Part shown: one piece after another, positions 7,260-16,437 of the stretch
Layout: every line of letters starts with the position of its first letter
Position numbering within the stretch: position 1 is the stretch's first letter
Notes under the pieces: model-generated
What the model was told of the DNA's origin: nothing
Seen by the model: the letters and a program-made list of their open reading frames with translations, nothing else
Databases searched by the model: none
DNA from: Streptomyces sp. NBC_01707
GTDB lineage: Bacteria; Actinomycetota; Actinomycetes; Streptomycetales; Streptomycetaceae
DNA: 64,000 bases
Direction: 5' to 3'
Assembly (NCBI RefSeq): GCF_041438805.1
Contig: NZ_CP109190.1
Span: 2,790,001-2,854,000, forward strand
Program-made: the position numbers and the translations under genes

Positions 7260-10200
7260 CTACACACCCTCCCTCTGGTGCTCCGTGGGCCGGCCCATGA
7301 TCAGCGGGGCAGACATGCGCCCCGGGTCACCGCCTGCGGCGGCGTCCATGGAGTCGATCACGTCAAAGGCCCGCTCACAGTTGTTGGTGTCCCTCAGGAC
7401 GAAGAACTCCTCCGCGCGGCGGCGGTACTGGGGCTCGACCTGGAAGTCGCGGGTGATCGAGGCAATGATCTCGTCCACCGCCTGGTCGACCCTGCCGCAC
7501 GCCGGCCCGAAGCCGTCCCGTGCCAGGTCGAAGTAACCGCGCTTGTAGTGCTTGCTGTAGAACGCCTCGTCGTCGAAGTTCGTGTAGACGATCGGCTTGC
7601 CCATGTAAGCGACATCGAAGAACACCGACGAGTAGTCGGTGACGAGCATCGAACACTCGCGCATCGCCAGCTGCACGTCCCGGCCGGTGGACGAGACCGT
7701 GATGGACGGGTGGTCGATCCGGAAGTGCTTGAGGTACGGCCGGATCTCGTAGTGCGGCATGAACTCCAGCTCGACGCCATAGTGCTGAAGAGCCTTCAGC
7801 AGCCTTTCGTCACGCAGCAGAGCGGAGAAGAAACGGTAGTACTCGGAGGCCGCGAAGGGGATCTCAGGCTTGGCCGCCTTGTTGTACGAAGGGGCCACGA
7901 TGTCGCGCCGCCAGGTGGGCATGACCAGGATCTTGCGTGGTCCGGGGACCGGCGTAAGAGCGTCGTATCGCGGCAGCCCGGTGGCCGCCACCCGGTCGTA
8001 TCCGTAGCCGCAGTGCTCGGCGTAGTACGCGCGCTCGCTACGTCCGGTGGTGAGCACCATGTCCACGTTGGTGACCTGTGCGTGGATGGACTGCACCACG
8101 TCGTTGTAGACGACGCCGTGCTGCAGGAATACCCGCTTGTAACGCAGCAGATCACCGTATCCGCGCAGGAACGCCCGCTTGGACAGACCCGGGAAACCGA
8201 GGTATGCCTCCAGGTCATAGGCGTTGATGAGCCGGGTGGCATGCAGCAGATAGGCCCGGTACTTCCAGGAGAGCCGGTCGACGACCCGGCCCAGATGGTC
8301 GATCTTCTCCCGGTCCGGGGCGTCGCCGTTGATGGCGTAGTACACCCTGCGCTTGGGCTCGTTCTCCCTGATCCACTTGAACAGGTGGTACGAGTTGTCC
8401 TGCGCGGTGTCCTCACGCTCGCCGATGATCCAGATGTCCTTGCCGTGCAGCTTCGGATACATCAGCCAGTACAACAGCCGGGTACGCCAGCCCTGCCGGC
8501 CGGGCAGGGAGTTGCGCAGCTCCTCGCCCATGCGGCTCAGGGCGAAGCGAGTCTTGCGGAGCACACCGCTGACCCGGCGCAGCGTCACGGTCTCGTCGGG
8601 GGCGATGGTCAACCGTATCCGGGCGTGGCCGGAACGGTGCACGCCCTTGAACCGGTGCAGCATCTGCCGGGCCTCGACCTGGATGTCATGGCGTCGCTCG
8701 CCCTCGTGTACACGCAACCGAAGCGTCAGATCACGGTTCGAGAGACGAGCCAGGTCACCAGGACGGGACACAGCACGCCAGCCCGCGAACCAGTCCTGCT
8801 CCTTGCGAGCCCGCCAGCGGTCGCGCCGGTACACCTGTTCCACCGTGAGAGGAACTTCTTCGGTGCCATCGCTCAGCACCAGCTCCAGCCGGTTACTGAA
8901 GAGCTGGCTGATGTCGACGCCGCCGAAGACCAGCAGCCCTTCGAAGCGGACATACTCCCCCTCGACGACCAGGGTTTCGAGCACCGCCTTCTGACGGTCC
9001 ACCCGCAGCAGTGTGGTCTCGACCCGATCCTGGAGCAGTCTGCGGTGCATGCCCGCGTTGTCGATCAGCAGGTCCGGCCGGTATTCGGGCTTGGCATACG
9101 GGTCGCAGAACAGCTCGTAGTCCCCGGTCCGCACGGCGTGGTGCTGCAGCCGAGCCATCGGGGTCGTCGCGTACTGGAGGATCAAATCGTCCGGGACCTG
9201 CGCGTAGATGTCGCAGAGGGCCGGAAAGATGCCGGCGATCTCGGTGCGACTCATGATCCGGTGGATATTGCGCAGATGCGGCTGCATCGAGCGGACCACG
9301 AAGCGCAGCGCGAGCCGGCCGGTGCGCACGTTCAGCCGCTCCGTCAGCCGGATGATGTGGCGGCAGAGCCGGATCAGCTCCTGGGTCTTGACCGGGTCGT
9401 TCCACGTGAGATCGAAGAGCGAGTCCCGGCGCTCCGGGTCGCGCTCGAAGAACTCGGCCGTCGGCGCGGTGGTCACACTGCGGGCGTGCAGCAGCGCGGG
9501 CACGGCGAGCCACGCTCCCTCGAAGCCTGGGCCCTGGCCGCTGCGCAGCCCGTGCCTGCGCAGCAGCGAGGTCCTGAACAGCTTGCCGCCGAGCTCACTG
9601 GAGAAGATCACGTAGGGGGCGTCGTCGAGCCGCTCCGCCCGGGGGGCGCCCTTCTCGAAGTAGCGCTTCCAGGGTTCGTCGCTGTATCTGCGCGGCCCGG
9701 GGAAATTGTCGCGGTCCCCCACAACCACGTCGGCCTTGGCCCGACGGGCGGCGGCGACCAGACGGCCCATGCAGTTCTCGCCCAGGATGTCCTGGGCGCG
9801 GGCGAACGTCACGTACGGCGCCCGGACATGGCGCAGCCCATTGTCGAAACTGGAGCGTGCGCCCAACGCTATCTGGCTGACGACCTCGACATTCGCGTGG
9901 AACGCGGCAAAGTCGGCGAGCTGGGCGGCGGTGGCATCCGTGGAACCGTCGTCCACGAAGATCACCTGGGTGGCCGCGAACTCCCGCTGTGCCAGCAGCG
10001 AACTGAGGAACTCGTACAGGTTGTACTCGTCGTTGCGGCAGTGCACCACAAGCGCGGCCGCGTACTCCTCCGCGCGTTCGAACGTGCTCTCTGCAGCCGG
10101 CTTGTCCTGCCACCACAGCCATGGGGTGCCGCGCGGGTGGTCGGTGGTCTGGCTCGCCGCCGTCTCCGGGCGCAGCGCGAGATTGCCGCTGATGGTCCGG

Positions 10201-11723
10201 TACATCTCGAACGTCTCGTCGCGGCCACGGTAGCGCTGCTGCTCGATGTCGAGCCCGGTCACCCCCACGGTGGTGGTGGCGCGCTCACCGCCGTGCCGAA
10301 TCTGTACGAAGAGATTCCAGTTGCCGGCGGCGCCTGGGGCCCCCAATGTGGAGTCCAGATCCACGGCGGTGTGGTACCGGATGAACTCCTCGTCGACATC
10401 GATTCCCGTGACGTCGAAGGTGTAGTCCGCCTTGGTGCTGCGGCGGCGCAGCACCGCGGTCAGCTCCAGCTTGTCCTTCGGGCCCACCCGACCGAACTGG
10501 TTCCGGATATAGCCGGTCACGTGGAGGGTGCTGCCCTGGATCTCGACCAGGGTGGCCTGGTTGAACAGCCTGGAGTCGGCCAGACTGTTGCCGCTGAGGT
10601 CCAGGTCGGTGACATCGAGGAAGCGCTCGGCGTCCGGCCGGCCCAGCAGCGCAGCCGACCAGTAGACCTTCCCGTTGCGCTCCACCAGGTCGGAGCTGAG
10701 CACACTGCGGCGCTGGGTGTAGTCGGAGACGGTCAGCGCGAGGTCGACCCGGCCATGCATGAGGCTGAAGGCACGGACCCGCTCCAGCGGTCCGCACAGG
10801 TCGTAGACGTCGAGCGGCAGGGTGCGCAGATACGGTGCCACGAGGGCGGCGAACCCCTTGCGGAACGCTTCGTCGCCCGCCCGGAGCTCAGGCGTGTACA
10901 GCCGCAAATCGTGCGAGAGGAACTTCGCCGCCTTGTGCGCCAGGAGGTCCTGGGCGCCGTTGCGGACGAGGAAGGCGTCCGCGTACTGATGCACCAGTAC
11001 CCGGTCGCGGATACTGCGGAGCTCGCCCCGGCGGTTGGTGATGGAGGGGGCGTCGGTCTCCCGTTCCCAGATCCACCGGTAGACCGGAGTGGCCAGCAGG
11101 GTGACGGACCGTGCGCAGTACCAGGCCACGGTCGAGAAGTAGGTGTCCTCGAAGAAGACCTCTTCGGGGAAGCGGATGCCCTGGTCGAGGAGGAAGTCGA
11201 GGCGGTAGAGCTTGGCCGCGGTGATCGGGTCCTCGAAGAGTTCGGGCATGGCCCGCAGACCGCCCGTGACGGTCCGGTCCGTGCCGTACAGCTGCGGCTG
11301 CCAGATCGTGATCTCGTCCTTGGCGAGGTTGACGCGCAGGGCGCGGCCCGCCGTGATGTCGGCGCCGGTCGCGAGTGCCGACTCGAGGAGTGACTCGCAG
11401 GCCTTGTGCGGCAGTTCGTCATCCGCGTCGAGAAACATCAGGTAGTGGCCGGTGGCCACGGCTATGCCGTTGTTCCGGGGTGCGCCGACACCACCGCTGT
11501 TGCGCCGCCGCTCGACGATGCGCACCCGGGGGTCGCGCGCGGCGTACTCCTGGGCGACCGCGAGCGTGCCGTCCGTGGAGGCGTCGTCGACGACGATCAC
11601 TTCGATGTGGGGGTGGGTCTGGCGTACCGCGGACTCCAGCGCCCGGCCGAGCGTGGCACTCGCGTTGAACGCGCCGATGACTATCGAGATCCGGAACTGC
11701 CCCGGGTCCGTCGGAGTGCTCAT
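7260..11723 (-). CDS. Trifunctional-looking fusion: GT2 - GT2 - CDP-glycerol glycerophosphotransferase
   Basis: This 1487-residue protein joins three catalytic-looking modules. Residues about 9-240 are a family 2 glycosyltransferase (ISIVIGAFNASATLGRALES, then IEVIVVDDASTDGT and a MFLDADDEL acidic motif). Residues about 545-760 form a second, shorter GT2-like domain (VIFVDDGSTDATAAQLADF). The last 400 residues are a TagB/TagF-type polyol-phosphate transferase (VFLQHGVVYND, then MLVTDYSSVFFDVAYMGKPI). The central linker is beta-rich. Such enzymes build polymers of sugar and glycerol- or ribitol-phosphate from CDP-polyol and UDP-sugar donors at the cytoplasmic membrane. Its start overlaps the stop of the CDP-alcohol phosphatidyltransferase gene by four bases. 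The second GT2 lacks an obvious DxD in the usual place and may be structural. Confidence 0.88.
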   Translation of the reverse strand: MSTPTDPGQFRISIVIGAFNASATLGRALESAVRQTHPHIEVIVVDDASTDGTLAVAQEYAARDPRVRIVERRRNSGGVGAPRNNGIAVATGHYLMFLDADDELPHKACESLLESALATGADITAGRALRVNLAKDEITIWQPQLYGTDRTVTGGLRAMPELFEDPITAAKLYRLDFLLDQGIRFPEEVFFEDTYFSTVAWYCARSVTLLATPVYRWIWERETDAPSITNRRGELRSIRDRVLVHQYADAFLVRNGAQDLLAHKAAKFLSHDLRLYTPELRAGDEAFRKGFAALVAPYLRTLPLDVYDLCGPLERVRAFSLMHGRVDLALTVSDYTQRRSVLSSDLVERNGKVYWSAALLGRPDAERFLDVTDLDLSGNSLADSRLFNQATLVEIQGSTLHVTGYIRNQFGRVGPKDKLELTAVLRRRSTKADYTFDVTGIDVDEEFIRYHTAVDLDSTLGAPGAAGNWNLFVQIRHGGERATTTVGVTGLDIEQQRYRGRDETFEMYRTISGNLALRPETAASQTTDHPRGTPWLWWQDKPAAESTFERAEEYAAALVVHCRNDEYNLYEFLSSLLAQREFAATQVIFVDDGSTDATAAQLADFAAFHANVEVVSQIALGARSSFDNGLRHVRAPYVTFARAQDILGENCMGRLVAAARRAKADVVVGDRDNFPGPRRYSDEPWKRYFEKGAPRAERLDDAPYVIFSSELGGKLFRTSLLRRHGLRSGQGPGFEGAWLAVPALLHARSVTTAPTAEFFERDPERRDSLFDLTWNDPVKTQELIRLCRHIIRLTERLNVRTGRLALRFVVRSMQPHLRNIHRIMSRTEIAGIFPALCDIYAQVPDDLILQYATTPMARLQHHAVRTGDYELFCDPYAKPEYRPDLLIDNAGMHRRLLQDRVETTLLRVDRQKAVLETLVVEGEYVRFEGLLVFGGVDISQLFSNRLELVLSDGTEEVPLTVEQVYRRDRWRARKEQDWFAGWRAVSRPGDLARLSNRDLTLRLRVHEGERRHDIQVEARQMLHRFKGVHRSGHARIRLTIAPDETVTLRRVSGVLRKTRFALSRMGEELRNSLPGRQGWRTRLLYWLMYPKLHGKDIWIIGEREDTAQDNSYHLFKWIRENEPKRRVYYAINGDAPDREKIDHLGRVVDRLSWKYRAYLLHATRLINAYDLEAYLGFPGLSKRAFLRGYGDLLRYKRVFLQHGVVYNDVVQSIHAQVTNVDMVLTTGRSERAYYAEHCGYGYDRVAATGLPRYDALTPVPGPRKILVMPTWRRDIVAPSYNKAAKPEIPFAASEYYRFFSALLRDERLLKALQHYGVELEFMPHYEIRPYLKHFRIDHPSITVSSTGRDVQLAMRECSMLVTDYSSVFFDVAYMGKPIVYTNFDDEAFYSKHYKRGYFDLARDGFGPACGRVDQAVDEIIASITRDFQVEPQYRRRAEEFFVLRDTNNCERAFDVIDSMDAAAGGDPGRMSAPLIMGRPTEHQREGV

Positions 11724-12943
11724 CGCAGGTGCTCCTCGGCCCCCGGCCAGCGCCCATCAGTGTGTGCAACCGGTGCATGGAGGATCGGAGCCGCACCGGC
11801 GTAGCCCGTCTGGGCGGGAGCGCTCCCGTCGTGTCCGCCGTAAAGGAAGCCGGCGTCGTAACGGGGTTCGGGGTACGGCTGGAAGCCGGGGTCCTCGTGC
11901 GGTTCGGGGGCGGGGAAGCGCTGATCCACCGGAATGCCTCCGACGGACGTCTGGTCGAGGCCGGCGCGGCGGTGGCGACCGGCGTGCAGATGGTCCGCGA
12001 CGCTTCCGCCGGCGACGACGGGCTCGGGGGCCAGTTCCTCGACCACCCGGGTGAAGTCGCGGGTGGAGAGCCAGAACTTGTACATGATCACCAGCTCGAA
12101 GAGACCGAGCAGGACCGCGGAGACAGCAGTGGTCCACAGGATCTGTCCGACCAGCGGGCCGATGATGAAGATGAACATCTGGAACTCGATGCCGCTGATG
12201 AGGTGCGGCCGCACACGGCTGCGCAGCATGGCCTGACGCAGCCGGGTGTACCAGGGGAATCGGTCGCGGAACTGGGCATGCAGATCCACGACGTTGTCGG
12301 CCTGCTGCTTGAGGATCTCCGCCTCGACGCCGGGGTTCTCCCTCAGCAGGTCCTCCATGAAGACGACCTTCGGCTCCTCGGCCGGCGTCTCGGCGGTCTG
12401 CGCGGCCTCGGCAGCGTGCCGGGCGTCCTTCAGCTTCTCGATCTTCGTACGCATCGACATGCGCATCTTGTAGATCTGCAGGGCGTCGACATACCGGAGC
12501 ATGTCGAGGAAAACCACGACAAGCGCCGCGATCAGGTACCAGGCGCTATCCGTACGGAGGTACTGGCCGCCCATCAGGGCGAGCGCGCAGAAGAGCACCC
12601 GGATGCGGTCGAAGACGTAGTCGAGCCAGCCGCCGAAGACAGTGCCGTTGCCCTTCAGGCGGGCCAGCTTTCCGTCGATGCAGTCGAGGATGAAGCTGAC
12701 GTGGTAGAGGCCGGCTCCGATGATCAACGACTGGGTGTCGCCGCGGAGGAAGAACCCTGCCGAGCCAAGGCCTACGAACAGGGCGCCCCAGGTCACGCCG
12801 TTGGGGGTGATGAATCCGAAGCGTGCGATCCGGATGAGCACGCGCGTGGCGACCGGATCTACCAGGAGCACGGTCCACCAGGCGTCACGCTTCTTGCACG
12901 TGAGCTTTTGGACAGCCCGCAGAGACAGCTTCCTCTTCCTCAT
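11720..12943 (-). CDS. CDP-alcohol phosphatidyltransferase family membrane protein
   Basis: The 407-residue integral membrane protein carries the full CDP-alcohol phosphotransferase signature: Asp87-x2-Asp90-Gly91-x2-Ala94-Arg95, eight residues, Gly104-x3-Asp108-x3-Asp112. These Asp residues bind two metal ions and the CDP-linked substrate. Several hydrophobic segments follow, then a cytoplasmic tail of about 80 residues rich in Pro, Gly, Tyr and His. A charged insertion sits at about residues 165-200. It is the first gene of the minus-strand operon with the GT2/CGPTase fusion, so it may make the lipid anchor or a lipid-linked phosphoalcohol for that polymer. The exact alcohol cannot be told from sequence. 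Confidence 0.87.
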   Translation of the reverse strand: MRKRKLSLRAVQKLTCKKRDAWWTVLLVDPVATRVLIRIARFGFITPNGVTWGALFVGLGSAGFFLRGDTQSLIIGAGLYHVSFILDCIDGKLARLKGNGTVFGGWLDYVFDRIRVLFCALALMGGQYLRTDSAWYLIAALVVVFLDMLRYVDALQIYKMRMSMRTKIEKLKDARHAAEAAQTAETPAEEPKVVFMEDLLRENPGVEAEILKQQADNVVDLHAQFRDRFPWYTRLRQAMLRSRVRPHLISGIEFQMFIFIIGPLVGQILWTTAVSAVLLGLFELVIMYKFWLSTRDFTRVVEELAPEPVVAGGSVADHLHAGRHRRAGLDQTSVGGIPVDQRFPAPEPHEDPGFQPYPEPRYDAGFLYGGHDGSAPAQTGYAGAAPILHAPVAHTDGRWPGAEEHLR

Positions 12944-13330
12944 AACCCCTCAGCCGTGGACGACGTCCAACACAGCCCCGACGGCCTGAGCAGATCTCGC
13001 GATCGTAGGGGGCGAAAAATGTCCGCAGTCTGTTCACTGGCTGCACACATCTGGCGCTGAGGCAGCTTAAATGAACCTTAAACGATGGTGCAATCGGTTC
13101 CGGAACGACAACAGAGAGCGACAGAAGCGAAACATTCGGTTAACTACCGTCAAACCGCGCTCCGTTTGCATGCGATCGCTCTTCATGGATCCTTCGCGGG
13201 CTGGGAAGGTTGTGCCAAATTTCGATCATGTGGCGATCACCACACCGCCGCAGCGTCAGGGCCGGCAACCCATCACCAGAGACGGCCCGAACCGAGCGGC
13301 CGGCTGCCCGATCCGAGCGACGACAGGCCT

Positions 13331-13358
13331 CCGCACGCCGCACGCCGCACGCCGCACG
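13331..13358. repeat. Four tandem copies of the heptamer CCGCACG
   Basis: CCGCACG occurs four times head to tail and is followed by degenerate CCGCACC units to about 13380. It looks like simple slippage in noncoding DNA. Confidence 0.7.
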
Positions 13359-13504
13359 TCCGCACCCCGCACCCCGCACTCCCATGCAGCACGGACGGAG
13401 CCTCAAGGCTGAATGCGCGAACTGTTTGCGATTTTCGCGTCACAACGCACGACAAGTCATGACATTCACCGTCGACGCACGATCCACGCCAAGGTCACGA
13501 AGGC

Positions 13505-13535
13505 TTCACGATCCGTTCGAAAATATGTCTATAGT
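13505..13535 (+). promoter_or_regulatory. Candidate promoter of the LCP gene
   Basis: TTCACG at 13505-13510 and TATAGT at 13530-13535, separated by 19 bases, resemble vegetative promoter elements. They lie about 90 bases upstream of the LCP start. The spacing is slightly long, so this is tentative. Confidence 0.35.
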
Positions 13536-13625
13536 TCATCCACATCATCTACGCACCGGCGGGCCAACTCCCCCCACTCGAGCCCTCCCCATGTTCGAAC
13601 CCGGCATCGAGAGAGGACCCAGAGA

Positions 13626-14729
13626 ATGAGCCCAGCCGTCGCAACCTCCAACGTGCCACGGTCCGAGCAGCCTTCGACACGTCGCCGCAAGAAGCCCGCA
13701 CGCCGTCGCCGGGTATGGCGCTGGATCGTGCTCTCCCTGGTTGTCGTCCTTGTCGCTGCCGGCGGAACCGCCTGGTGGATGTACAACCACCTCGACGGGA
13801 ACATCAAGGGCGTCGACATCAACAAGGCGCTCGGGGACGACCGTCCGGAGAAGCTGCCCACCAGCGGTCAGAATCTGCTGGTGCTCGGCTCCGACTCGCG
13901 GGCCGGGGCCGAGAACAAGGAGCTGGGGGGCGGCGGCAGCGTCAGCGGCGCCCGGTCCGACACCGCGATGGTGGTGCACATACCTGAGGGCCGACAGCAG
14001 GCCGTCGCCGTGTCCATTCCGCGCGACACCCTCGTCACCCGGCCCGAGTGCACCAAGGCCGACGGCTCGACGACGCCGTCCGCGAACCGCGTGATGTTCA
14101 ACTCCGTCTACTCGCAGATCGGTCCCGCCTGCGTGGTCAAGACCGTCGAGAAGATGTCCGGGGTCCGGATCGACCACTACCTGGAGATCAATTTCGCCGG
14201 GTTCAAGGACCTGGTGGACGCCATCGGCGGAGTCACGGTCGATGTCCCGCAGGACATCCGGGACACGTCGTCCGGTCTCGACCTCACAGCCGGCCCGCAC
14301 AAGCTCGACGGCACCCAGTCCCTCGCGTACGTCCGTACCCGGCACGGCATCGGCGACGGCAGCGACCTGGGCCGGATCGGGCTCCAGCAGCAGTTCCTCC
14401 TCGCGCTGCTGAGCGAGGTCAAGTCGCAGGATCTGCTGGGCAGTCCGACGAACTCGTACAAGATCGCCAACTCGGCCACCAAGTCGCTGACCACCGACTC
14501 CGGGCTCGCCTCGCTCAAGTCCCTCGCGGAGTTCGCCCGGTCGATGAACGGCGTGGATCCGAGCACCATGGAAACGATCATGCTTCCGGTCGCGTACGAC
14601 GAGCAGGACCCCAACCGGGTCGTGGCGGCCCAGCCGCAGGCCGGTGACCTCTGGAAGGCGATCCGCAAGGACGGCACGATCCCGGAGTCCGCGAAGAAGT
14701 CCCCCGCGACGGGCGGTTCTGCTTCCTGA
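13626..14729 (+). CDS. LytR-CpsA-Psr (LCP) family wall-polymer ligase
   Basis: The product has 367 residues: a basic cytoplasmic tail (RRRKKPARRRR), one membrane anchor (IVLSLVVVLVAAGG, about residues 38-55) and an extracellular LCP domain. LCP landmarks are LLVLGSDSRAG, ARSDTAMVVHI and VSIPRDTLV, which contain the Asp and Arg residues that bind the pyrophosphate of the lipid-linked substrate. LCP proteins transfer teichoic acids or other glycopolymers onto peptidoglycan. The ATG at 13626 is preceded by GAGAGGA at eight bases; the frame is open further upstream but without a ribosome site. It is divergent from the polymer-synthesis operon. A partial copy of its 3' end occurs at 16438. Confidence 0.93.
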   Translation: MSPAVATSNVPRSEQPSTRRRKKPARRRRVWRWIVLSLVVVLVAAGGTAWWMYNHLDGNIKGVDINKALGDDRPEKLPTSGQNLLVLGSDSRAGAENKELGGGGSVSGARSDTAMVVHIPEGRQQAVAVSIPRDTLVTRPECTKADGSTTPSANRVMFNSVYSQIGPACVVKTVEKMSGVRIDHYLEINFAGFKDLVDAIGGVTVDVPQDIRDTSSGLDLTAGPHKLDGTQSLAYVRTRHGIGDGSDLGRIGLQQQFLLALLSEVKSQDLLGSPTNSYKIANSATKSLTTDSGLASLKSLAEFARSMNGVDPSTMETIMLPVAYDEQDPNRVVAAQPQAGDLWKAIRKDGTIPESAKKSPATGGSAS

Positions 14730-14753
14730 GGCGTTCGCCTCCGCGCTCAGCAG

Positions 14754-14797
14754 GTCCCTCACCGATCCCGGGCGAATTCCTGGGATCGGTGAGGGAC
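14754..14797 (+). terminator. Terminator of the LCP gene
   Basis: A 16-base perfect stem, GTCCCTCACCGATCCC with GGGATCGGTGAGGGAC, encloses a 12-base loop 25 bases after the LCP stop. Confidence 0.85.
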
Positions 14798-15181
14798 TCC
14801 CGGCCGTCCGACGGTGGCCATGGCCTCGGGCAGGCGCTCGTCCGGATCTCCCGAGCCGGCATTTTGCGTGGTTCGCGCGGAAATTCGACAGGCCCGGGGG
14901 TGAGCGAGCAAGTGCCCTACTGTGCGCCCCTGTTGTCGTCGGTGACGCGCACGACCCGCGCCAGTGGTTCGTTCTGAACGCGTTCGAGGGCCGACCGGCC
15001 GATATCAGGGGGACCCCGCACTCCGACCGTGCCGGGCAGCGTACGAGCCTGGCGCGCTGGCTACGACACCCGCTGGGCCCATGACCGACGTGGTGCTCCG
15101 ACCGCTCGCTCGGGGCGGAGCCCCTGCAAGCTCCGGGCTCAGACCCCTACGAAGCGCCGTCCGAGCCCGTCTCCGGCGCGC
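14798..15181. other. 384-base intergenic stretch without a recognisable gene
   Basis: The stretch lies between the LCP terminator and the stop of the minus-strand propeller gene. Frames through it give no recognisable protein. It belongs to the segment bracketed by the two copies of the LCP 3' end. Confidence 0.5.
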
Positions 15182-16306
15182 TCACACCCGCTCGGCCGGA
15201 TCCATCGCCAGACCCGGTTCGCGATTCTGCCGGGCCACGTAGAGCCCTCCGTCCGCCCCGATCATGGCGAGGACCACTCGCCCGTACACATCGATTGCCA
15301 ACGCCGGTGTCGCAGCGGTCCGTTCGCCCGTCGGCGACCACCAGAGGCCACCGCCCTCGTTCTCCGTTCCGCAGGCTGCGAGCATGACGTGTCCGTCAAG
15401 ATCCCGGTGCGCGAGGATCGTGCAGTCGTAGCCGTCCAGCATCGCGCGCAGTACGGTGATCGGTCCCTCGGCAGGAGTGCCGCCGATCGGGACGACCCAG
15501 GCGCCCAAGCGGTGTGCGACGATTCCGCCCGTCGTCGGGTCGGTCCAGTAGAAGGTGTTCCGACCCGGTGCCGTCTCCAGCGCGGCCACGCCGCCTGGAG
15601 CGATCGCGACAGGAATGCTCTGTGCCTGTTCGAAGGCACCGTCGCTCTCCGCCTGGGTCCACCTCATCGCCTGGCCGCTCCCAGGAACCAGGAGCTCGAT
15701 CCGCCCCGATTCGGCGACCGACGCGGCCATGGCGTCCTGCGCCAGACTGCCCTTCAGGTCCGTCCACGCCTCCCACTTGGCACCCTTGCCCTCGCGGCGC
15801 AGCATGATGCCGCCGCCGGAGTTCCGGACGAAGACGTGTGCCGCGCCGGACCCGGCCACCGCAGGTACCGGGGCACCGATCCGCGCGGCCCTGTCGGGGT
15901 CCTTGTACGGGTTGCCCAGTGACCGCCACTGGCTGAGGGGGCGACCGGTCTGGTACTGGATGGCGTGCACGATGTCGACAGTCGGCGAGCCGTCGCCCTT
16001 CTGCCGCGACCGGCGCCCGACGAAGTGCACATAGGAGTCCGCGCCCTGAGCAATGCTGAGATGTGTCAGGTGCGGAACCGGTATGAAGTCCGGACCATGC
16101 CACCGAGGGCCGCCCGGACGCTCCTCGGTCCAGCGCAGGAGCCCGTCCCGATTGCGGGCATAGGCCGTGAGCCTGTCGTCCTTACCCCGAACGAGCCAGC
16201 GTCCGCCGACCGTGGCCTCCGCCTCTCGCTGCTCGCTGTCGACGATTCGAGGGGCTCCCTTTGCCGAAGCCCTCCCCTGGGCGGCACGTCCCGACCTGAC
16301 TCGCAT
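15182..16306 (-). CDS. Hypothetical protein, predicted beta-propeller (PLL/tachylectin-like repeats)
   Basis: The 374-residue sequence consists of repeated blocks of about 50 residues. Each has a pattern of a hydrophobic strand, an aromatic 'W', and segments such as GSGAAHVFVRNSGGGIMLRR, WEAWTDLKG and ALAIDVYGRVVLAMIGADGG. This is the look of PLL-type or sialidase-like beta-propellers, which usually bind carbohydrate. No signal peptide or catalytic motif is evident, and the first 30 residues are low complexity, so the true start may be downstream of 16306. The gene is isolated and lies between the LCP gene and its duplicated 3' end, so it probably arrived with the rearrangement. Function unknown. 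Confidence 0.6.
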   Translation of the reverse strand: MRVRSGRAAQGRASAKGAPRIVDSEQREAEATVGGRWLVRGKDDRLTAYARNRDGLLRWTEERPGGPRWHGPDFIPVPHLTHLSIAQGADSYVHFVGRRSRQKGDGSPTVDIVHAIQYQTGRPLSQWRSLGNPYKDPDRAARIGAPVPAVAGSGAAHVFVRNSGGGIMLRREGKGAKWEAWTDLKGSLAQDAMAASVAESGRIELLVPGSGQAMRWTQAESDGAFEQAQSIPVAIAPGGVAALETAPGRNTFYWTDPTTGGIVAHRLGAWVVPIGGTPAEGPITVLRAMLDGYDCTILAHRDLDGHVMLAACGTENEGGGLWWSPTGERTAATPALAIDVYGRVVLAMIGADGGLYVARQNREPGLAMDPAERV

Positions 16307-16437
16307 GTCGTGAGGTCATCCTTCCCATGATTGTCCGCTCCCGTTGTGCGGCCTGTTGCGTAGCCGACATGTGGAAGCCGGGAGAACCCATCATAGAATC
16401 ACCGTTCGAACGACACGGAATCGCCACCCGTCTCCTT

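Larger units (their letters stand above)
12944..13625. other. 682-base divergent intergenic region
   Basis: This region separates the glycopolymer operon from the divergent LCP gene. The ORFs it contains have no protein-like composition and I do not call a gene. It holds a short heptamer repeat (13331-13358) and a candidate LCP promoter near 13505-13535. Several AT-rich stretches at 13070-13230 could hold the promoter of the CDP-alcohol phosphatidyltransferase operon. Confidence 0.6.

Noticed and set aside
6252..11393. A 1713-codon plus-strand open frame opposite the glycosyltransferase fusion
   Set aside because: It mirrors the minus-strand gene codons and has a low-complexity Arg/Gly/Val/Pro composition typical of antisense frames in high-GC DNA. 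The minus-strand protein has clear enzyme motifs.
13071..13462. Small ORFs in the LCP upstream region
   Set aside because: They run through simple repeats and have no protein-like composition.
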